Source of the DNA: Campylobacter sp. VBCF_01 NA2
GTDB taxonomy: Bacteria > Campylobacterota > Campylobacteria > Campylobacterales > Campylobacteraceae
Length of the DNA: 64,000 nt
Assembly: GCF_027797205.1 (NCBI RefSeq)
Contig: NZ_CP115607.1
Coordinates: 1,426,001-1,490,000 of the forward strand
Direction of reading: 5' to 3'
Positions 11,085 to 19,734 of the stretch are shown in pieces. Numbering within the stretch: the stretch's first letter is position 1; each line of letters opens with the position of its first letter. The position numbers and the translations under genes are program-made. The notes beneath the pieces were generated by a model. That model ran no database searches. It was not told the origin of the DNA and worked only from the letters and a program-made list of their open reading frames with translations.

Positions 11085-11640
11085 TTTTTATATAAAACTT
11101 CCTAAAAATAATCTCGCCAAAAAGCAACGCTCCTACCAAAACATAAGAAATCGCCCCACAATAAACGCCCCAATAAACTTTGTTTTCGCACAATGCCAAA
11201 AGTCCGCTCACGCCACCATTTATCGCAAAAAATCCTATCCAAATTTTGGTTAAATTTCTTGTATAAATCAAAGCTTTTGGCTCTAAATTTTTTTCTTTTA
11301 ACATAGCAAATTTAGTTATCATCGGCGTGCTAGCTAAGCTAAAATAAAAAACTGCCCCCAAAAAGGCATTTATTAGCACAGGATAAAGATATTTTATCCC
11401 ATAAGCACTAAAAACCGCACAAAGTGCGAAAAACCCGCACAAAACAAAGCTAAATTTACCAAATTCGCTTAAATTTTTGCTTTCATTTTCGCTCTCAAAG
11501 CCAAATTCCAAAATCCCGCGCAGTCCCCATAAAATCGCCATTATAATCAATAAATAAAAACTAAACTCTCTAAAAAAGACAATTCCAAAAGGATAAATCA
11601 CGCTAAAAAGCGTAATTATCGCCTTTAAAATAGTTTTCAA
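11077..11640 (-). CDS. Small membrane protein of aryl polyene cluster (COG4648-like)
   Basis: A 187-residue protein with about five hydrophobic segments and few polar loops. It has no catalytic motif. A membrane protein of this size between the ACPs and the ligase is a regular part of APE clusters (position of ApeG). It overlaps the ligase start by 8 nt and follows the first ACP by 2 nt. The role is unknown; it might anchor the biosynthetic complex at the membrane. Confidence 0.75.
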   Translation of the reverse strand: MKTILKAIITLFSVIYPFGIVFFREFSFYLLIIMAILWGLRGILEFGFESENESKNLSEFGKFSFVLCGFFALCAVFSAYGIKYLYPVLINAFLGAVFYFSLASTPMITKFAMLKEKNLEPKALIYTRNLTKIWIGFFAINGGVSGLLALCENKVYWGVYCGAISYVLVGALLFGEIIFRKFYIKNA

Positions 11641-11642
11641 AT

Positions 11643-11894
11643 TTACTCGCCGATTTGGTATTTTTTCGCCACGACCTCAACGATATCGCCAAGCGTTTTT
11701 ATAGCTTTGAAGTCTTCTGGCATTAGTTTATGACCTGTTTGTTTTTTGACAAAATCAACCAAATCAATCGCATCAATGCTATCAATGTCTAAGTCTTCAT
11801 AAATCTTAGCATCAAGCGAAATTTTGCTTTCATCGATTTCGAAAAGCTCAACCAGAGCCTGTTTTAGAATTTCAAAAATCTGATTTTTATCCAT
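11643..11894 (-). CDS. Acyl carrier protein (aryl polyene cluster, second ACP)
   Basis: An 83-residue ACP with the phosphopantetheine site LDIDSIDAIDLV near residues 35-46 (Ser of DSID). The strongly acidic helix II is typical. It is one of two adjacent ACPs, as in the published APE system (ApeE/ApeF), one of which carries the growing polyene. The cluster-borne Sfp-type transferase at 19093 probably activates it. It lies 1 nt after the other ACP gene. Confidence 0.94.
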   Translation of the reverse strand: MDKNQIFEILKQALVELFEIDESKISLDAKIYEDLDIDSIDAIDLVDFVKKQTGHKLMPEDFKAIKTLGDIVEVVAKKYQIGE

Positions 11895-11895
11895 T

Positions 11896-12153
11896 TTATT
11901 TCCTATTTTTTGATATAAAATCTGCCAAATTTACGACATTTGCGAAAATTTCTTTGACATTTTCAGTTTTTGAGTTTATAACAATGTCATATTTTTTTTG
12001 GATCAAAAGCCCAAGTTCGAGCGCATCGACGCTATCAAGCCCAAGTCCTTCTCCAAAAAGCGGTGCATTCTCGTCAATGTCGCTCACGCTCATATCTTCA
12101 AGGTTAAGCCCTGAGATAATCATCTCTTTAATCTCTAAAATAAGATCACTCAT
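11896..12153 (-). CDS. Acyl carrier protein (aryl polyene cluster, first ACP)
   Basis: An 85-residue ACP with the attachment motif LGLDSVDALELG near residues 37-48. Upstream, SDIDENAPLFGEGLG matches the usual ACP loop I. It overlaps the acyltransferase gene by 4 nt (ATGA-type junction) and is followed immediately by the second ACP. The two ACPs differ enough to suggest separate jobs, such as starter versus chain carrier, but which does which cannot be read from the sequence. Confidence 0.94.
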   Translation of the reverse strand: MSDLILEIKEMIISGLNLEDMSVSDIDENAPLFGEGLGLDSVDALELGLLIQKKYDIVINSKTENVKEIFANVVNLADFISKNRK

Positions 12154-12890
12154 AAATCTTGCCTTTCATATAAATTTTGCATTTTTTCGTGTAATAATCT
12201 AACTCGAATCGGATTTGAACGAGATTTTTCAAATTCGCTCAAATCTAAATTTTCTAAAATATCCACTTCATATTTTATCTTATTTTGTGGCGTATCATAC
12301 CACGATTGTCCTTTTTTTAAGCTTTTTGGAGACATTTTTATGCCTAGCGCGATTAGCTCTTTTGCGCAGTTTATGGCTATATAAAATGCGCCTTTTTGCA
12401 TGCAAATTTTATCTTTCGTGCGAGTGCCTTCTGGGAAAATTATCAAATTTTCTCCATTTTGCAACGCTTTTTTTGATAGTTCTAGCATTTTTTCATTTTC
12501 TGTATTTAAAATATAATTTGCCGATTTTATCGCCCCAAATAAAAAAATATTTTTTGCTAAACTTGCCTTTACTATGCAATTTGCCCTGCGTATGTGAGAT
12601 AAAAGCAACACAACATCGAGCAAGGACGGGTGGTTTGCGATGACGATAGCGCTATCTTTGCGAACAAATTTTGCTCTAAAATCTATTTTTGCGTATCCAT
12701 AAAACACAATCAAATACAAAAACACTCGCCAAGCCACAAAAACCAAATCCCTAGCGAAATTTTCTATGATTTTAAATTTGTTTAATCGCAGTATTATTAC
12801 GGGGATAAAAAAGAGATTTCCAACCATGCAAATAATGCCAAAACTTGCAAAGCATAACGCTACGCAAACTCGCCTAAATAGCAGTTTCAT
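12150..12890 (-). CDS. PlsC-type 1-acylglycerol-3-phosphate-like acyltransferase (ApeD-like)
   Basis: A 246-residue acyltransferase with the PlsC signatures IVIANHPSLLDV (NHX4D) near residues 82-93 and IIFPEGTRTKD near 149-159. Hydrophobic N-terminal segments place it at the inner membrane. In APE clusters this acyltransferase sits next to the two ACPs, as here, and probably helps build the lipid part of the product. It overlaps the chain-length-factor gene by 17 nt and the ACP gene by 4 nt. Confidence 0.9.
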   Translation of the reverse strand: MKLLFRRVCVALCFASFGIICMVGNLFFIPVIILRLNKFKIIENFARDLVFVAWRVFLYLIVFYGYAKIDFRAKFVRKDSAIVIANHPSLLDVVLLLSHIRRANCIVKASLAKNIFLFGAIKSANYILNTENEKMLELSKKALQNGENLIIFPEGTRTKDKICMQKGAFYIAINCAKELIALGIKMSPKSLKKGQSWYDTPQNKIKYEVDILENLDLSEFEKSRSNPIRVRLLHEKMQNLYERQDL

Positions 12891-13554
12891 CGACCCATTT
12901 CCAGCTTAAATCTTGCTCTTTTGTAACCCAAGATTTTTTGTGATTTTTTAGATTTAGCAAAAATTCAAAATCGCTATTTTTAGTCAAATTTGCTAAATTT
13001 GGCTCGTTATTTGGCGAAATTTCAATGCTAAAATTTTTACCTTTTTCTACCACGACCAAAATCGCATAAATCAAATCTCCCACGCTCATAAGTTCATTAT
13101 TTATGCTCTCAAAATAGCTAATAATCGCTATTTTATCAAATTCATCAAATTTAGCTACGGCATTTAAAATTCCGTTTTCTAGGCTTAAATTTGTAGAAAT
13201 CGCTGAAATTTCGGCCCTATTTTTGGCAAAAATCGCATTTTGTGCCACAATCGCATTATGAACGCTAATGCAAAATGAAGCAGGAGAGAGCGGTTCAAGT
13301 CTAGCTAGGTTAGATTGCAAAGAAAAACAGCGATTTATCTCGCCGTGCTTTGAGCTAAAAATGACAGGCATTTCATCGCACTCTTTTAAGAGCGAAATGC
13401 AAAATCTAGCCCCTTTGCTAAGTCTTCTTCGCTCAATAGGGGCGATATGCGTTAAATCTGGACTTTTTTTGTAAATTTCAAGCTCACCTAAATTCGCGCC
13501 AGTATCGATAATAGCGTCAAATTTGGAAATATTAAAATAAACTTTATTTTGCAA
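12874..13554 (-). CDS. Ketosynthase-like chain-length factor (ApeC-like)
   Basis: A 226-residue short ketosynthase-fold protein of the Ketoacyl-synt_2 type. Motifs include IERRRLSKGARF near 39-50, PVIFSSKHGE near 62-71 and PASFCISVHNAI near 90-101. The nucleophilic cysteine of true ketosynthases is not in the usual GxxACxS context, and the C-terminal His motifs are absent, so it should not condense by itself. Family knowledge from the E. coli APE system makes it the chain-length-factor partner of the ketosynthase ApeO. It overlaps its neighbours by 11 and 17 nt. Confidence 0.85.
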   Translation of the reverse strand: MQNKVYFNISKFDAIIDTGANLGELEIYKKSPDLTHIAPIERRRLSKGARFCISLLKECDEMPVIFSSKHGEINRCFSLQSNLARLEPLSPASFCISVHNAIVAQNAIFAKNRAEISAISTNLSLENGILNAVAKFDEFDKIAIISYFESINNELMSVGDLIYAILVVVEKGKNFSIEISPNNEPNLANLTKNSDFEFLLNLKNHKKSWVTKEQDLSWKWVDETAI

Positions 13555-13966
13555 TATAACCTCTAAATGTCACGCCGACCATGATATTTCCGATACCACA
13601 CTCAAATTCTTTATCGCTGACAAATTCGTGTTTGTAGTAATAACTCGATAAATTCACAGCCTTGTTTCCGCCCTCTCTTTTGGCCCTTTCTTGGAAACTT
13701 ATCATAGCAGAAGCAAACGCTCTAAAACACGCCTCTTCCTCGCTTTTACCGACTTTGTTTGCCTTTTTGTTTGATGAAATTAAGCCTGTGATTTTTTTAC
13801 CACCGCCTTTTTTACCAAAGCTTAGTTTCACGCTAGGATCTAGCACAGACTTGACAGCTGGATCGCTTAAAGCCTTTGAAATAGAAAATTTCTTAACTTC
13901 ATTTTTTGCAAAAGCAAAATTCGCACAAACCGCCAACGCAGCAACAATACTCAAAAACTTTTTCAT
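13544..13966 (-). CDS. Periplasmic protein of aryl polyene cluster (annotated elsewhere as excinuclease-like)
   Basis: A 140-residue exported protein. The ATG at 13966 follows GGAGG and gives a clean signal peptide (MKKFLSIVAALAVCANFAFA); an upstream ATG at 13996 adds an unlikely 10-residue tail. The mature part has a basic KKGGGKKITG stretch and a C-terminal GNKAVNLSSYY ... ECGIGNIMVGVTFRG. Homologues in APE clusters are often mislabelled excinuclease ATPase subunits, but there is no ATP-binding motif. It has a conserved place in the cluster, with unknown function, perhaps in product handling in the periplasm. Confidence 0.72.
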   Translation of the reverse strand: MKKFLSIVAALAVCANFAFAKNEVKKFSISKALSDPAVKSVLDPSVKLSFGKKGGGKKITGLISSNKKANKVGKSEEEACFRAFASAMISFQERAKREGGNKAVNLSSYYYKHEFVSDKEFECGIGNIMVGVTFRGYIAK

Positions 13967-13985
13967 TTTTTCCTCCATTAAAAAA

Positions 13986-15215
13986 TTAATTATCAAAATT
14001 TTTAAAAATCAAAGATGTATTAACCCCGCCAAATGCGAAGTTATTATTCATTACAAATTCGGTTTTTATCTCAGTAATATCGCGCAAATAGTTTAAATTT
14101 GCGCACTCGCAATCTACTTTATTTAAATTTAAATTTGGATAAAACCTACTTTGTTTCATCATCATTATACTAAAAAAACTCTCCAATGCCCCACACGCAC
14201 CCAAAGTATGCCCAAGATAGCTTTTTAGCGAACTAATCGCCGTTTTTTCGCCAAAAAGCTCGTTTGTAGCGATACTTTCTGCGATGTCGCCTTGCTTGGT
14301 GGCTGTGGCGTGGGCGTTTATGTAGCCGATTTTTTCAGGCGTTAAATTGGCATCTTTTAAGGCTAAACGCATAGCTTCTTTCATCGTGGCACTTTGTGGT
14401 CTAGTAATGTGAGTGCCATCACAACTCGATCCAAAACCCACAATCTCAGCGTAAATTTTGGCATTTCTTTTTTTTGCGCTTTCTAAACTCTCTAATACTA
14501 GCATCGATCCGCCCTCGCCCAAAACCAGTCCGTCTCGCTCGCTATCAAACGGCGCAGAAGCTAAATTTGGCGTATCATTTTTGCAACTTGTCGCAAACAA
14601 TCTATCAAAAACAAAGGCTTCGCTAGGGCAAAGCTCTTCTGCGCCACCGGCTAACATCATATCAATTTGTCCGTATTTTATGGCTTCATACGAATATCCT
14701 ATGGCATGACTTGCACTCGTGCAAGCCGAACTTGTCGGAATCATACGCCCTTTAAGTCCATAAAAAATCGCTATATTTGCCGCCGTAGTGTGAGGCATCA
14801 TTTTGACATAGGTATTTGCGTTAAAATTACTTGGCATACCAAGCATAAGTTTTACTGCTTCGCAAATCGACCCCGTGCTTCCTGTGCTTGACCCAGCTGC
14901 CACGCCCATTCGCCCGTCTTTTATGCTCTCGTTCTCTAAAAGCCCAGCATCTTTTAGCGCTAGACCTGCGGCTTCGACGGCGTATTGAGAAACTATCCCC
15001 AAAGAGCGAAGTTGTTTTCTATCCCACTCTTTGGGTGGTGCATAACCTATTATCGGAGCGGCTAAGCGAGTATTTAATTCACTCCCAAACCTATCCCACT
15101 CGCTCATAAATTTAACGGCATTTTGCTTAGCTTCAAATTTAGCTCTTATCTCGCTCCACTCACGCCCAAATGCACAAACATTTCCAAAACCAGTAACAAC
15201 AACCCTATTTAACAT
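13986..15215 (-). CDS. Beta-ketoacyl-ACP synthase (FabF-type, ApeR-like)
   Basis: A 409-residue full ketosynthase. The active-site cysteine is in SSACTSASH (Cys165), with the histidines in INAHATATKQGD (near 300) and SYLGHTLGACGA (near 337), completing the Cys-His-His triad. Its position after the ketoreductase matches the KS named ApeR in E. coli, whose proposed role is early or starter condensation. The neighbours overlap by 7 nt upstream and leave 19 nt downstream. Functional distinction from the KS at 16349 rests on gene order only. Confidence 0.92.
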   Translation of the reverse strand: MLNRVVVTGFGNVCAFGREWSEIRAKFEAKQNAVKFMSEWDRFGSELNTRLAAPIIGYAPPKEWDRKQLRSLGIVSQYAVEAAGLALKDAGLLENESIKDGRMGVAAGSSTGSTGSICEAVKLMLGMPSNFNANTYVKMMPHTTAANIAIFYGLKGRMIPTSSACTSASHAIGYSYEAIKYGQIDMMLAGGAEELCPSEAFVFDRLFATSCKNDTPNLASAPFDSERDGLVLGEGGSMLVLESLESAKKRNAKIYAEIVGFGSSCDGTHITRPQSATMKEAMRLALKDANLTPEKIGYINAHATATKQGDIAESIATNELFGEKTAISSLKSYLGHTLGACGALESFFSIMMMKQSRFYPNLNLNKVDCECANLNYLRDITEIKTEFVMNNNFAFGGVNTSLIFKNFDN

Positions 15216-15934
15216 AATCCGCCATTTACTCCTATTACTTGTCTTGTGATATAGCTAGCATTTTCGCTTAGCAAAAACTCAGCCAAAGCAGCCACTTCGT
15301 CTGCTTCTCCGATGCGACGAGCCGGGATTTGTTTGATTATCTCATCTTTTAACTCGCCCAAATCTGTCATAGCCGTATCTATTAGGCCCGGCGCTATGCA
15401 ATTAACGGTTATTTTCCTACTTGCAAGCTCTATCGCCAAAGATTTTGCCGCTGCGATAAGACCTGCTTTACTAGCGGCGTAATTGCTCTGTCCGCGATTT
15501 CCCATGATTGCGCTAACTGAGCTCATTACGATTATTCTAGCCGGATTTTTTGCCCTTATCATCGGCATTAGTACGGGATTTAACACATTGTAAAAACTAT
15601 TTAAATTTGTATCAATTACGCTTTTCCACTCGATCTCTTCAAGTCCAGCAAATGTGTTATCTCGCGTGATTCCTGCATTTAAAATCACGCCGTAATACAC
15701 GCCGTTTTGCAAATCTTTTGTAAGAATTTCTTTTGCCCCCTCAGTATCTGCGACATCAAAATTTAAAATTTCAGGCTTTTTAGCTCCAAATTTGCAAATT
15801 TCATCCGCTACGGCTTGTAAATTTACCAAATTTCGCCCGTGCAAAACCACTTCATAACCGGCTTTTGCTAGTCTTAAAGCACACGCCTTGCCGATCCCCG
15901 CACTAGAACCTGTAATCAAAACCCGCTTATTCAT
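15209..15934 (-). CDS. 3-oxoacyl-ACP reductase (FabG-type, ApeQ-like)
   Basis: A 241-residue short-chain reductase. It has the NADP(H)-binding TGSSAGIGKACAL at 8-20 and the LHGRN motif near 35 favouring NADPH. The catalytic Ser is in VMSSVSAIMG and YAASK supplies Tyr and Lys. It reduces the beta-keto group formed at each extension cycle before dehydration. It overlaps the dehydratase gene by 8 nt and the downstream ketosynthase by 7 nt. Confidence 0.93.
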   Translation of the reverse strand: MNKRVLITGSSAGIGKACALRLAKAGYEVVLHGRNLVNLQAVADEICKFGAKKPEILNFDVADTEGAKEILTKDLQNGVYYGVILNAGITRDNTFAGLEEIEWKSVIDTNLNSFYNVLNPVLMPMIRAKNPARIIVMSSVSAIMGNRGQSNYAASKAGLIAAAKSLAIELASRKITVNCIAPGLIDTAMTDLGELKDEIIKQIPARRIGEADEVAALAEFLLSENASYITRQVIGVNGGLC

Positions 15935-16352
15935 TTATCGCCTTATCTAAAAATTCTTTGCTCGGATTTAACACACTCAAACTCGCCCTTGCAACGCACT
16001 CATTGCTAAGTAAAATTTCACAATCAAACACAAACATTCCTGCCCCGTCACTTAGGCTCTCCGTTGCTTTTATGATTAGCTCGTCGCCCACATTTACAAA
16101 AGGGCGGAAAATATCCATTTTGCGACAACTTAGCAAAAATCCAAGCTCGATTTTATCGTTGCTTCCTGCATACGCCGCGATTGATTGTGCCATTATTTCG
16201 ATATATGTGTAGCTTTCAAGTCGTCCGTTTTCTACAAATGGCGAACCAGGTGGAATTTTCACAGCGCATACTATCTCGCCTTGCTTGATTTCTTTGATTT
16301 CGTCCAAAAAAACCATATATCCGCTTTGGGGCAAAATTGATTTTATATTCAT
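15927..16352 (-). CDS. Hot-dog dehydratase subunit lacking the catalytic histidine (ApeP-like)
   Basis: A 141-residue FabZ/FabA-like hot-dog protein. The helix motif YTYIEIMAQSIAAYAG near 48-63 aligns with FabZ LEAMAQ and provides Glu52. The position of the FabZ catalytic His, 14 residues earlier, is Pro38 (PPGSPFVENG). It therefore has the acid but not the His, the reverse of the dehydratase domain at 9558-11084. In the E. coli pathway ApeI and ApeP act as a pair, which fits. It overlaps the neighbouring ketosynthase (4 nt) and ketoreductase (8 nt). Confidence 0.88.
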   Translation of the reverse strand: MNIKSILPQSGYMVFLDEIKEIKQGEIVCAVKIPPGSPFVENGRLESYTYIEIMAQSIAAYAGSNDKIELGFLLSCRKMDIFRPFVNVGDELIIKATESLSDGAGMFVFDCEILLSNECVARASLSVLNPSKEFLDKAINE

Positions 16353-17497
16353 ATTTTTCCTATCACGCTAACTGCGTTGTCTCCGCCAAAAGCAAAGCTT
16401 AAATTTATCGCAGTTTTTATGTTTGTCTGTATTTTTTCATCTATTATATTTATTTTTGGCAAAATTTGCTCTTTATCGTAAATTTGAGGTGGCAAAATGC
16501 CGTTTTTTATGGCTTGGAAGCAAATTCCAAGCTCTATGGCTCCTGCTGCTCCTAGCGTATGCCCAAAAATCGGCTTACTCGAACTACACGGCGTGTTTTT
16601 TAAAGTGTCGCTTATCGCCACGCTTTCCATAATGTCGTTCGCATTTGTGCCTGTGCCGTGTAAATTTACATAATCCACTTTGTCCAAACCCGCTTTTTGC
16701 AAGGCTAAATTTATCGCCTCAATTTGCATAGTGGCATTTGGATTTGGCTGAGTTATATGAAAAGCGTCTGAATTTGCGTGGTATGAGAGCAAAGCAATGT
16801 CTGAAATCTCATCACGGCTTAGCAAAAAAACTCCCGCTCCTTCGCCCAAATTCGTGCCTTTTCGGTTAAGAGAGAACGGATTTAATCTCTCATCGCTTAG
16901 CACTCCAAGACTCTCAAATCCCAAAACGGTCAAAGTATCGATCCCGTCGCTCCCACCGCAAATCACAGCGTCGCAAATCCCGCTTTTTATAAGTCTTGCG
17001 GCTTCGATTACGGCTTTATTTCCGCTAGTGCAAGCTGACGAAATCCCCACAGCAACGCTTTTTAAGCCAAAAAAATCTCTCACGAAATTCGCAGGATTTC
17101 CCTGAGAGTTTTGCTCTGCATTGTATCCTTTAAATTCGCCAGTTTTTGCGTGATTTTCAAAGGCTTTAAAATTGCTTTGCACGCCTGTTACGGTCGTGCC
17201 AATGACCACACCGACGCGGTGTGAGCCAAATTTAGCAATCGCATTTTTAATCTCATTTTCAATCTGCATAAAAGCAAGAAACAAAATTTGATTTGTGCGG
17301 TTTGCAAAATCTTCTTTAAATTTAGGGCAAATTTGATCTAAATTTTGCGAAATTTTGCCCAAAACAAAGCTTTTGTTGTTATAAAAATTTTCTATTTTTT
17401 TTAGAGCTGAGTTTTTATCGCAAACTGCCTTAAATACGGCGTTTGTATCATTTCCGGCAGAGCTTATGAGCCCAGGACTACTTAGATAAATTTGCAT
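16349..17497 (-). CDS. Beta-ketoacyl-ACP synthase (chain-extending, ApeO-like)
   Basis: A 382-residue ketosynthase with active-site Cys156 in ISSACTSGNKA, His in NLHGTGTNAND and His in PIFGHTLGAAGA. Gene order (lipoprotein, this KS, dehydratase, ketoreductase, second KS) reproduces apeN-O-P-Q-R as I recall it, so this is the likely partner of the chain-length factor at 12874. It would carry out repeated malonyl extensions to build the conjugated polyene. Its start overlaps the lipoprotein gene by 20 nt. Confidence 0.92.
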   Translation of the reverse strand: MQIYLSSPGLISSAGNDTNAVFKAVCDKNSALKKIENFYNNKSFVLGKISQNLDQICPKFKEDFANRTNQILFLAFMQIENEIKNAIAKFGSHRVGVVIGTTVTGVQSNFKAFENHAKTGEFKGYNAEQNSQGNPANFVRDFFGLKSVAVGISSACTSGNKAVIEAARLIKSGICDAVICGGSDGIDTLTVLGFESLGVLSDERLNPFSLNRKGTNLGEGAGVFLLSRDEISDIALLSYHANSDAFHITQPNPNATMQIEAINLALQKAGLDKVDYVNLHGTGTNANDIMESVAISDTLKNTPCSSSKPIFGHTLGAAGAIELGICFQAIKNGILPPQIYDKEQILPKINIIDEKIQTNIKTAINLSFAFGGDNAVSVIGKI

Positions 17498-17867
17498 TTT
17501 TGACCTTGTAAATTTGACCTTGCAAATTTAGCTCAAATTCGCTTTTTTCGATATTTTCAAGCAAATTTAAAAATAAATTCTCAGCCCCTTTATTTGGCGG
17601 TAAAAATCCGTCGTTTTCAAACTCCCCACAAATTTTTTCACCGCAATTATTTAAATGCAAAAATTTCCTTGCAATCGGGGCTTTTAGCATATCAAGCCAG
17701 ATAAAATGATAAAATCCATCGCCGCTTCTAGCAAAAATTTGGCTTTTTACGCCGTCCTTTTCTACCAAAAAATGCTTTTGGCTAAATTTGGGCGTATCGC
17801 TAAGTGTAAATTTAGCAGCACACCCAAAAAACAAAAAAACCAAAAAAACGGCAATCAAAAATCTCAT
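17478..17867 (-). CDS. DUF3261-type lipoprotein (aryl polyene cluster)
   Basis: A 129-residue lipoprotein. The chosen ATG (17867) overlaps the preceding stop as ATGA, and the N-terminus MRFLIAVFLVFLFFGC ends in a lipobox with Cys16. A small DUF3261-like lipoprotein stands directly before the KS in many APE clusters. It may help insert the pigment into the outer membrane as a LolB-like partner of the LolA-like protein; this is inference. No catalytic motif is visible. Confidence 0.75.
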   Translation of the reverse strand: MRFLIAVFLVFLFFGCAAKFTLSDTPKFSQKHFLVEKDGVKSQIFARSGDGFYHFIWLDMLKAPIARKFLHLNNCGEKICGEFENDGFLPPNKGAENLFLNLLENIEKSEFELNLQGQIYKVKNANLSK

Positions 17868-19090
17868 TTGCAAAGCTCAGCTAAGGTATCTAAATGCCTT
17901 TTCGCATCTTTTACAAATGGATTGCTTTTATCCCACGCATAACCCGCTAAAACCGAGCTTATGTAGCGTTTGATTTTGTGATCTTTTTTCGGATAATAAA
18001 TCACATCTTGGAATTTGCCATCATACCAGCCATCGACATAAACTCTAAATGTATCAACGCCGCTCATTAGCTCTTTTGCGTAGTCATTTTCCCAATCAGC
18101 CTTGCCGTTTTTGATCTCGTCTATCACGCATTTTGCAGCGATTTTAGCTGAATACAATGCAATTGTAACGCCTGAGCTAAATACAGGATCTAAAAACTCA
18201 GTCGCATTGCCCAAAAGTGCGTATTTATCGCTATACAGACGGCTCACATTTTTTGAATATCCGTTGAGATTTCGCACAGGCGTATCCCAGAGAGCATTGT
18301 TTAAAAGCCTTTTTAGCATAGGGCATTCATAAACGCATTTTTTAAGAATTTCGGCGTTATTTTCAGGATTTATTTCTAAATTTGATGGATTTATGATATG
18401 TTTTTCGCCGACCACACCGATAGAACAACGCCCATTTGAAAACGGAATCAACCAAATCCAAACATCTCTATGAACTGGGTGAGTGGTGATTAAAATCTTA
18501 TTTCTATCATAAAGCGGCTCGGTTATGTTATCCTCTATATGCGTGAAATACGCACTTCTAGGCGGTAAGTGAGACGGCGTTTCTAAATTTAAAAGTGTCG
18601 GCAAAATCCGTCCGTATCCGCTCGCATCAAGGACAAATTTGGCTTCTAAATTTTCGCTAATGCCGTTATTTTCCACGCTTAAAACTGCATTTTGTCCGCT
18701 AAAATCGACTGCTTTTACTTCGCATTTGTAAGTTACTTCTACGCCCAACTTTTGAACTTCATCGATTAAAAGTTTGTCAAAATCAGCCCTTGGGACTTGA
18801 AAAGTCGTCCCGCTTCCAACGCTTGATTTATCGCAAAAATCGATATATGTGTATTTTTCGCCCCACGAAAAAGCTGCGCCGTTTTTGTATTGAAATCCGT
18901 AGTTATAAACAGCGTCTAATAGACCTGCTTCTTCAAGGATGTTGTTGCAGTTTGAGAGCAAACTCTCGCCAATGACGAATTTTGGCATGGTTTCTTTTTC
19001 CAAAACTCGCACTTTAAGACCGGCTTTATGCAAAAATGCCGCCGCCACGCTACCACTTGGTCCAGCACCAATTACCAAAACATCATACAT
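17864..19090 (-). CDS. FAD-dependent oxidoreductase, tryptophan-halogenase/geranylgeranyl-reductase-like
   Basis: A 408-residue flavoprotein. The Rossmann motif VIGAGPSGSVAAAFL lies at 5-19, then EKETMPKFVIGES near 36-48. The middle motif WLIPFSNGRCSIGVVG and the second FAD motif GNATEFLDPVFSSG near 300-313 follow. Such halogenase-like flavoproteins recur in APE and flexirubin clusters with unclear function, perhaps modifying the aryl head or a lipid. The ATG at 19090 follows AAAGGATAAAA and lies 2 nt after the transferase stop; a start at 19108 is less likely. Confidence 0.85.
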   Translation of the reverse strand: MYDVLVIGAGPSGSVAAAFLHKAGLKVRVLEKETMPKFVIGESLLSNCNNILEEAGLLDAVYNYGFQYKNGAAFSWGEKYTYIDFCDKSSVGSGTTFQVPRADFDKLLIDEVQKLGVEVTYKCEVKAVDFSGQNAVLSVENNGISENLEAKFVLDASGYGRILPTLLNLETPSHLPPRSAYFTHIEDNITEPLYDRNKILITTHPVHRDVWIWLIPFSNGRCSIGVVGEKHIINPSNLEINPENNAEILKKCVYECPMLKRLLNNALWDTPVRNLNGYSKNVSRLYSDKYALLGNATEFLDPVFSSGVTIALYSAKIAAKCVIDEIKNGKADWENDYAKELMSGVDTFRVYVDGWYDGKFQDVIYYPKKDHKIKRYISSVLAGYAWDKSNPFVKDAKRHLDTLAELCK

Positions 19091-19092
19091 TT

Positions 19093-19638
19093 TTATCCTT
19101 TGAAACAAATTGAAATTAAAAACTGATTATAGAGTAAATATGTTTTAAATCGGATAAATTTTTCCTTGTGATTTTTGGCTTTGATTTCGTTTTTATTTCC
19201 AGTCAGCCCAACCCTTGCAAGGTCGCTAAATGCGAGATTTTCGAGCTTGATTATAGCTTCTTTAATAGTGTAAATTTGATAAAAAAGGATTATTTTTTCG
19301 CTTTTATCGCAAATTTGCATTAATTTTTTTTCAAATTCGTTAAAACAAAAATCAATCACACTGTCAAAATCTCGCTCCGCTAAAATCTCCAAATCAAGCC
19401 CAAATTTTTTATTTGAAAACCCAACTGTGGCGATATGGAAATTTTGCAAATTTTCATCAAATTTTTTATGCGAAATGCAAAACTTGCCCCGTTTTTTAAT
19501 GCGTGATTTAATAGAACGAGAAAGCAAAAAATCAGCAGAATTTTTACGGGATTTATATAGTTTTTTATCTTTCTTATCTAGTTTTGATTTATCAAATTTA
19601 AAGATTTTATCGCTAATATAGATTTCAAATCGTTGCAT
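19093..19638 (-). CDS. Sfp-type 4'-phosphopantetheinyl transferase
   Basis: A 181-residue PPTase. The magnesium-binding motif appears as FGLDLEI near 95-101 and the second signature as YTIKEAIIKL near 130-139, the usual spacing for Sfp-like enzymes. It would convert the two cluster ACPs to their active holo forms. The reading frame stays open upstream through tRNA-Phe, which is an artefact; the ATG at 19638 gives a normal N-terminus 21 nt from the tRNA. It is the first protein gene of the APE cluster. Confidence 0.88.
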   Translation of the reverse strand: MQRFEIYISDKIFKFDKSKLDKKDKKLYKSRKNSADFLLSRSIKSRIKKRGKFCISHKKFDENLQNFHIATVGFSNKKFGLDLEILAERDFDSVIDFCFNEFEKKLMQICDKSEKIILFYQIYTIKEAIIKLENLAFSDLARVGLTGNKNEIKAKNHKEKFIRFKTYLLYNQFLISICFKG

Positions 19639-19658
19639 AATTTTATCTGAATAAAAAG

Positions 19659-19734
19659 TGGTGGTTAGAGGCAGAATCGAACTGCCGACACGCAGATTTT
19701 CAGTCTGCTGCTCTACCGACTGAGCTATCCAACC
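19659..19734 (-). tRNA. tRNA-Phe (anticodon GAA)
   Basis: A complete cloverleaf starting GGTTGGATAGCTCAG. The anticodon loop is ACTGAAAAT (anticodon GAA), the T-arm GTTCGATTC, and the acceptor GGTTGGA pairs with TCTAACC, followed by A and an encoded CCA. It stands at the head of the APE cluster on the same strand, 20 nt before the PPTase gene. Confidence 0.97.

Noticed and set aside
13544-13966. Excinuclease ATPase subunit
   Set aside because: The label seen on homologues has no support here: there is a signal peptide and no nucleotide-binding motif.
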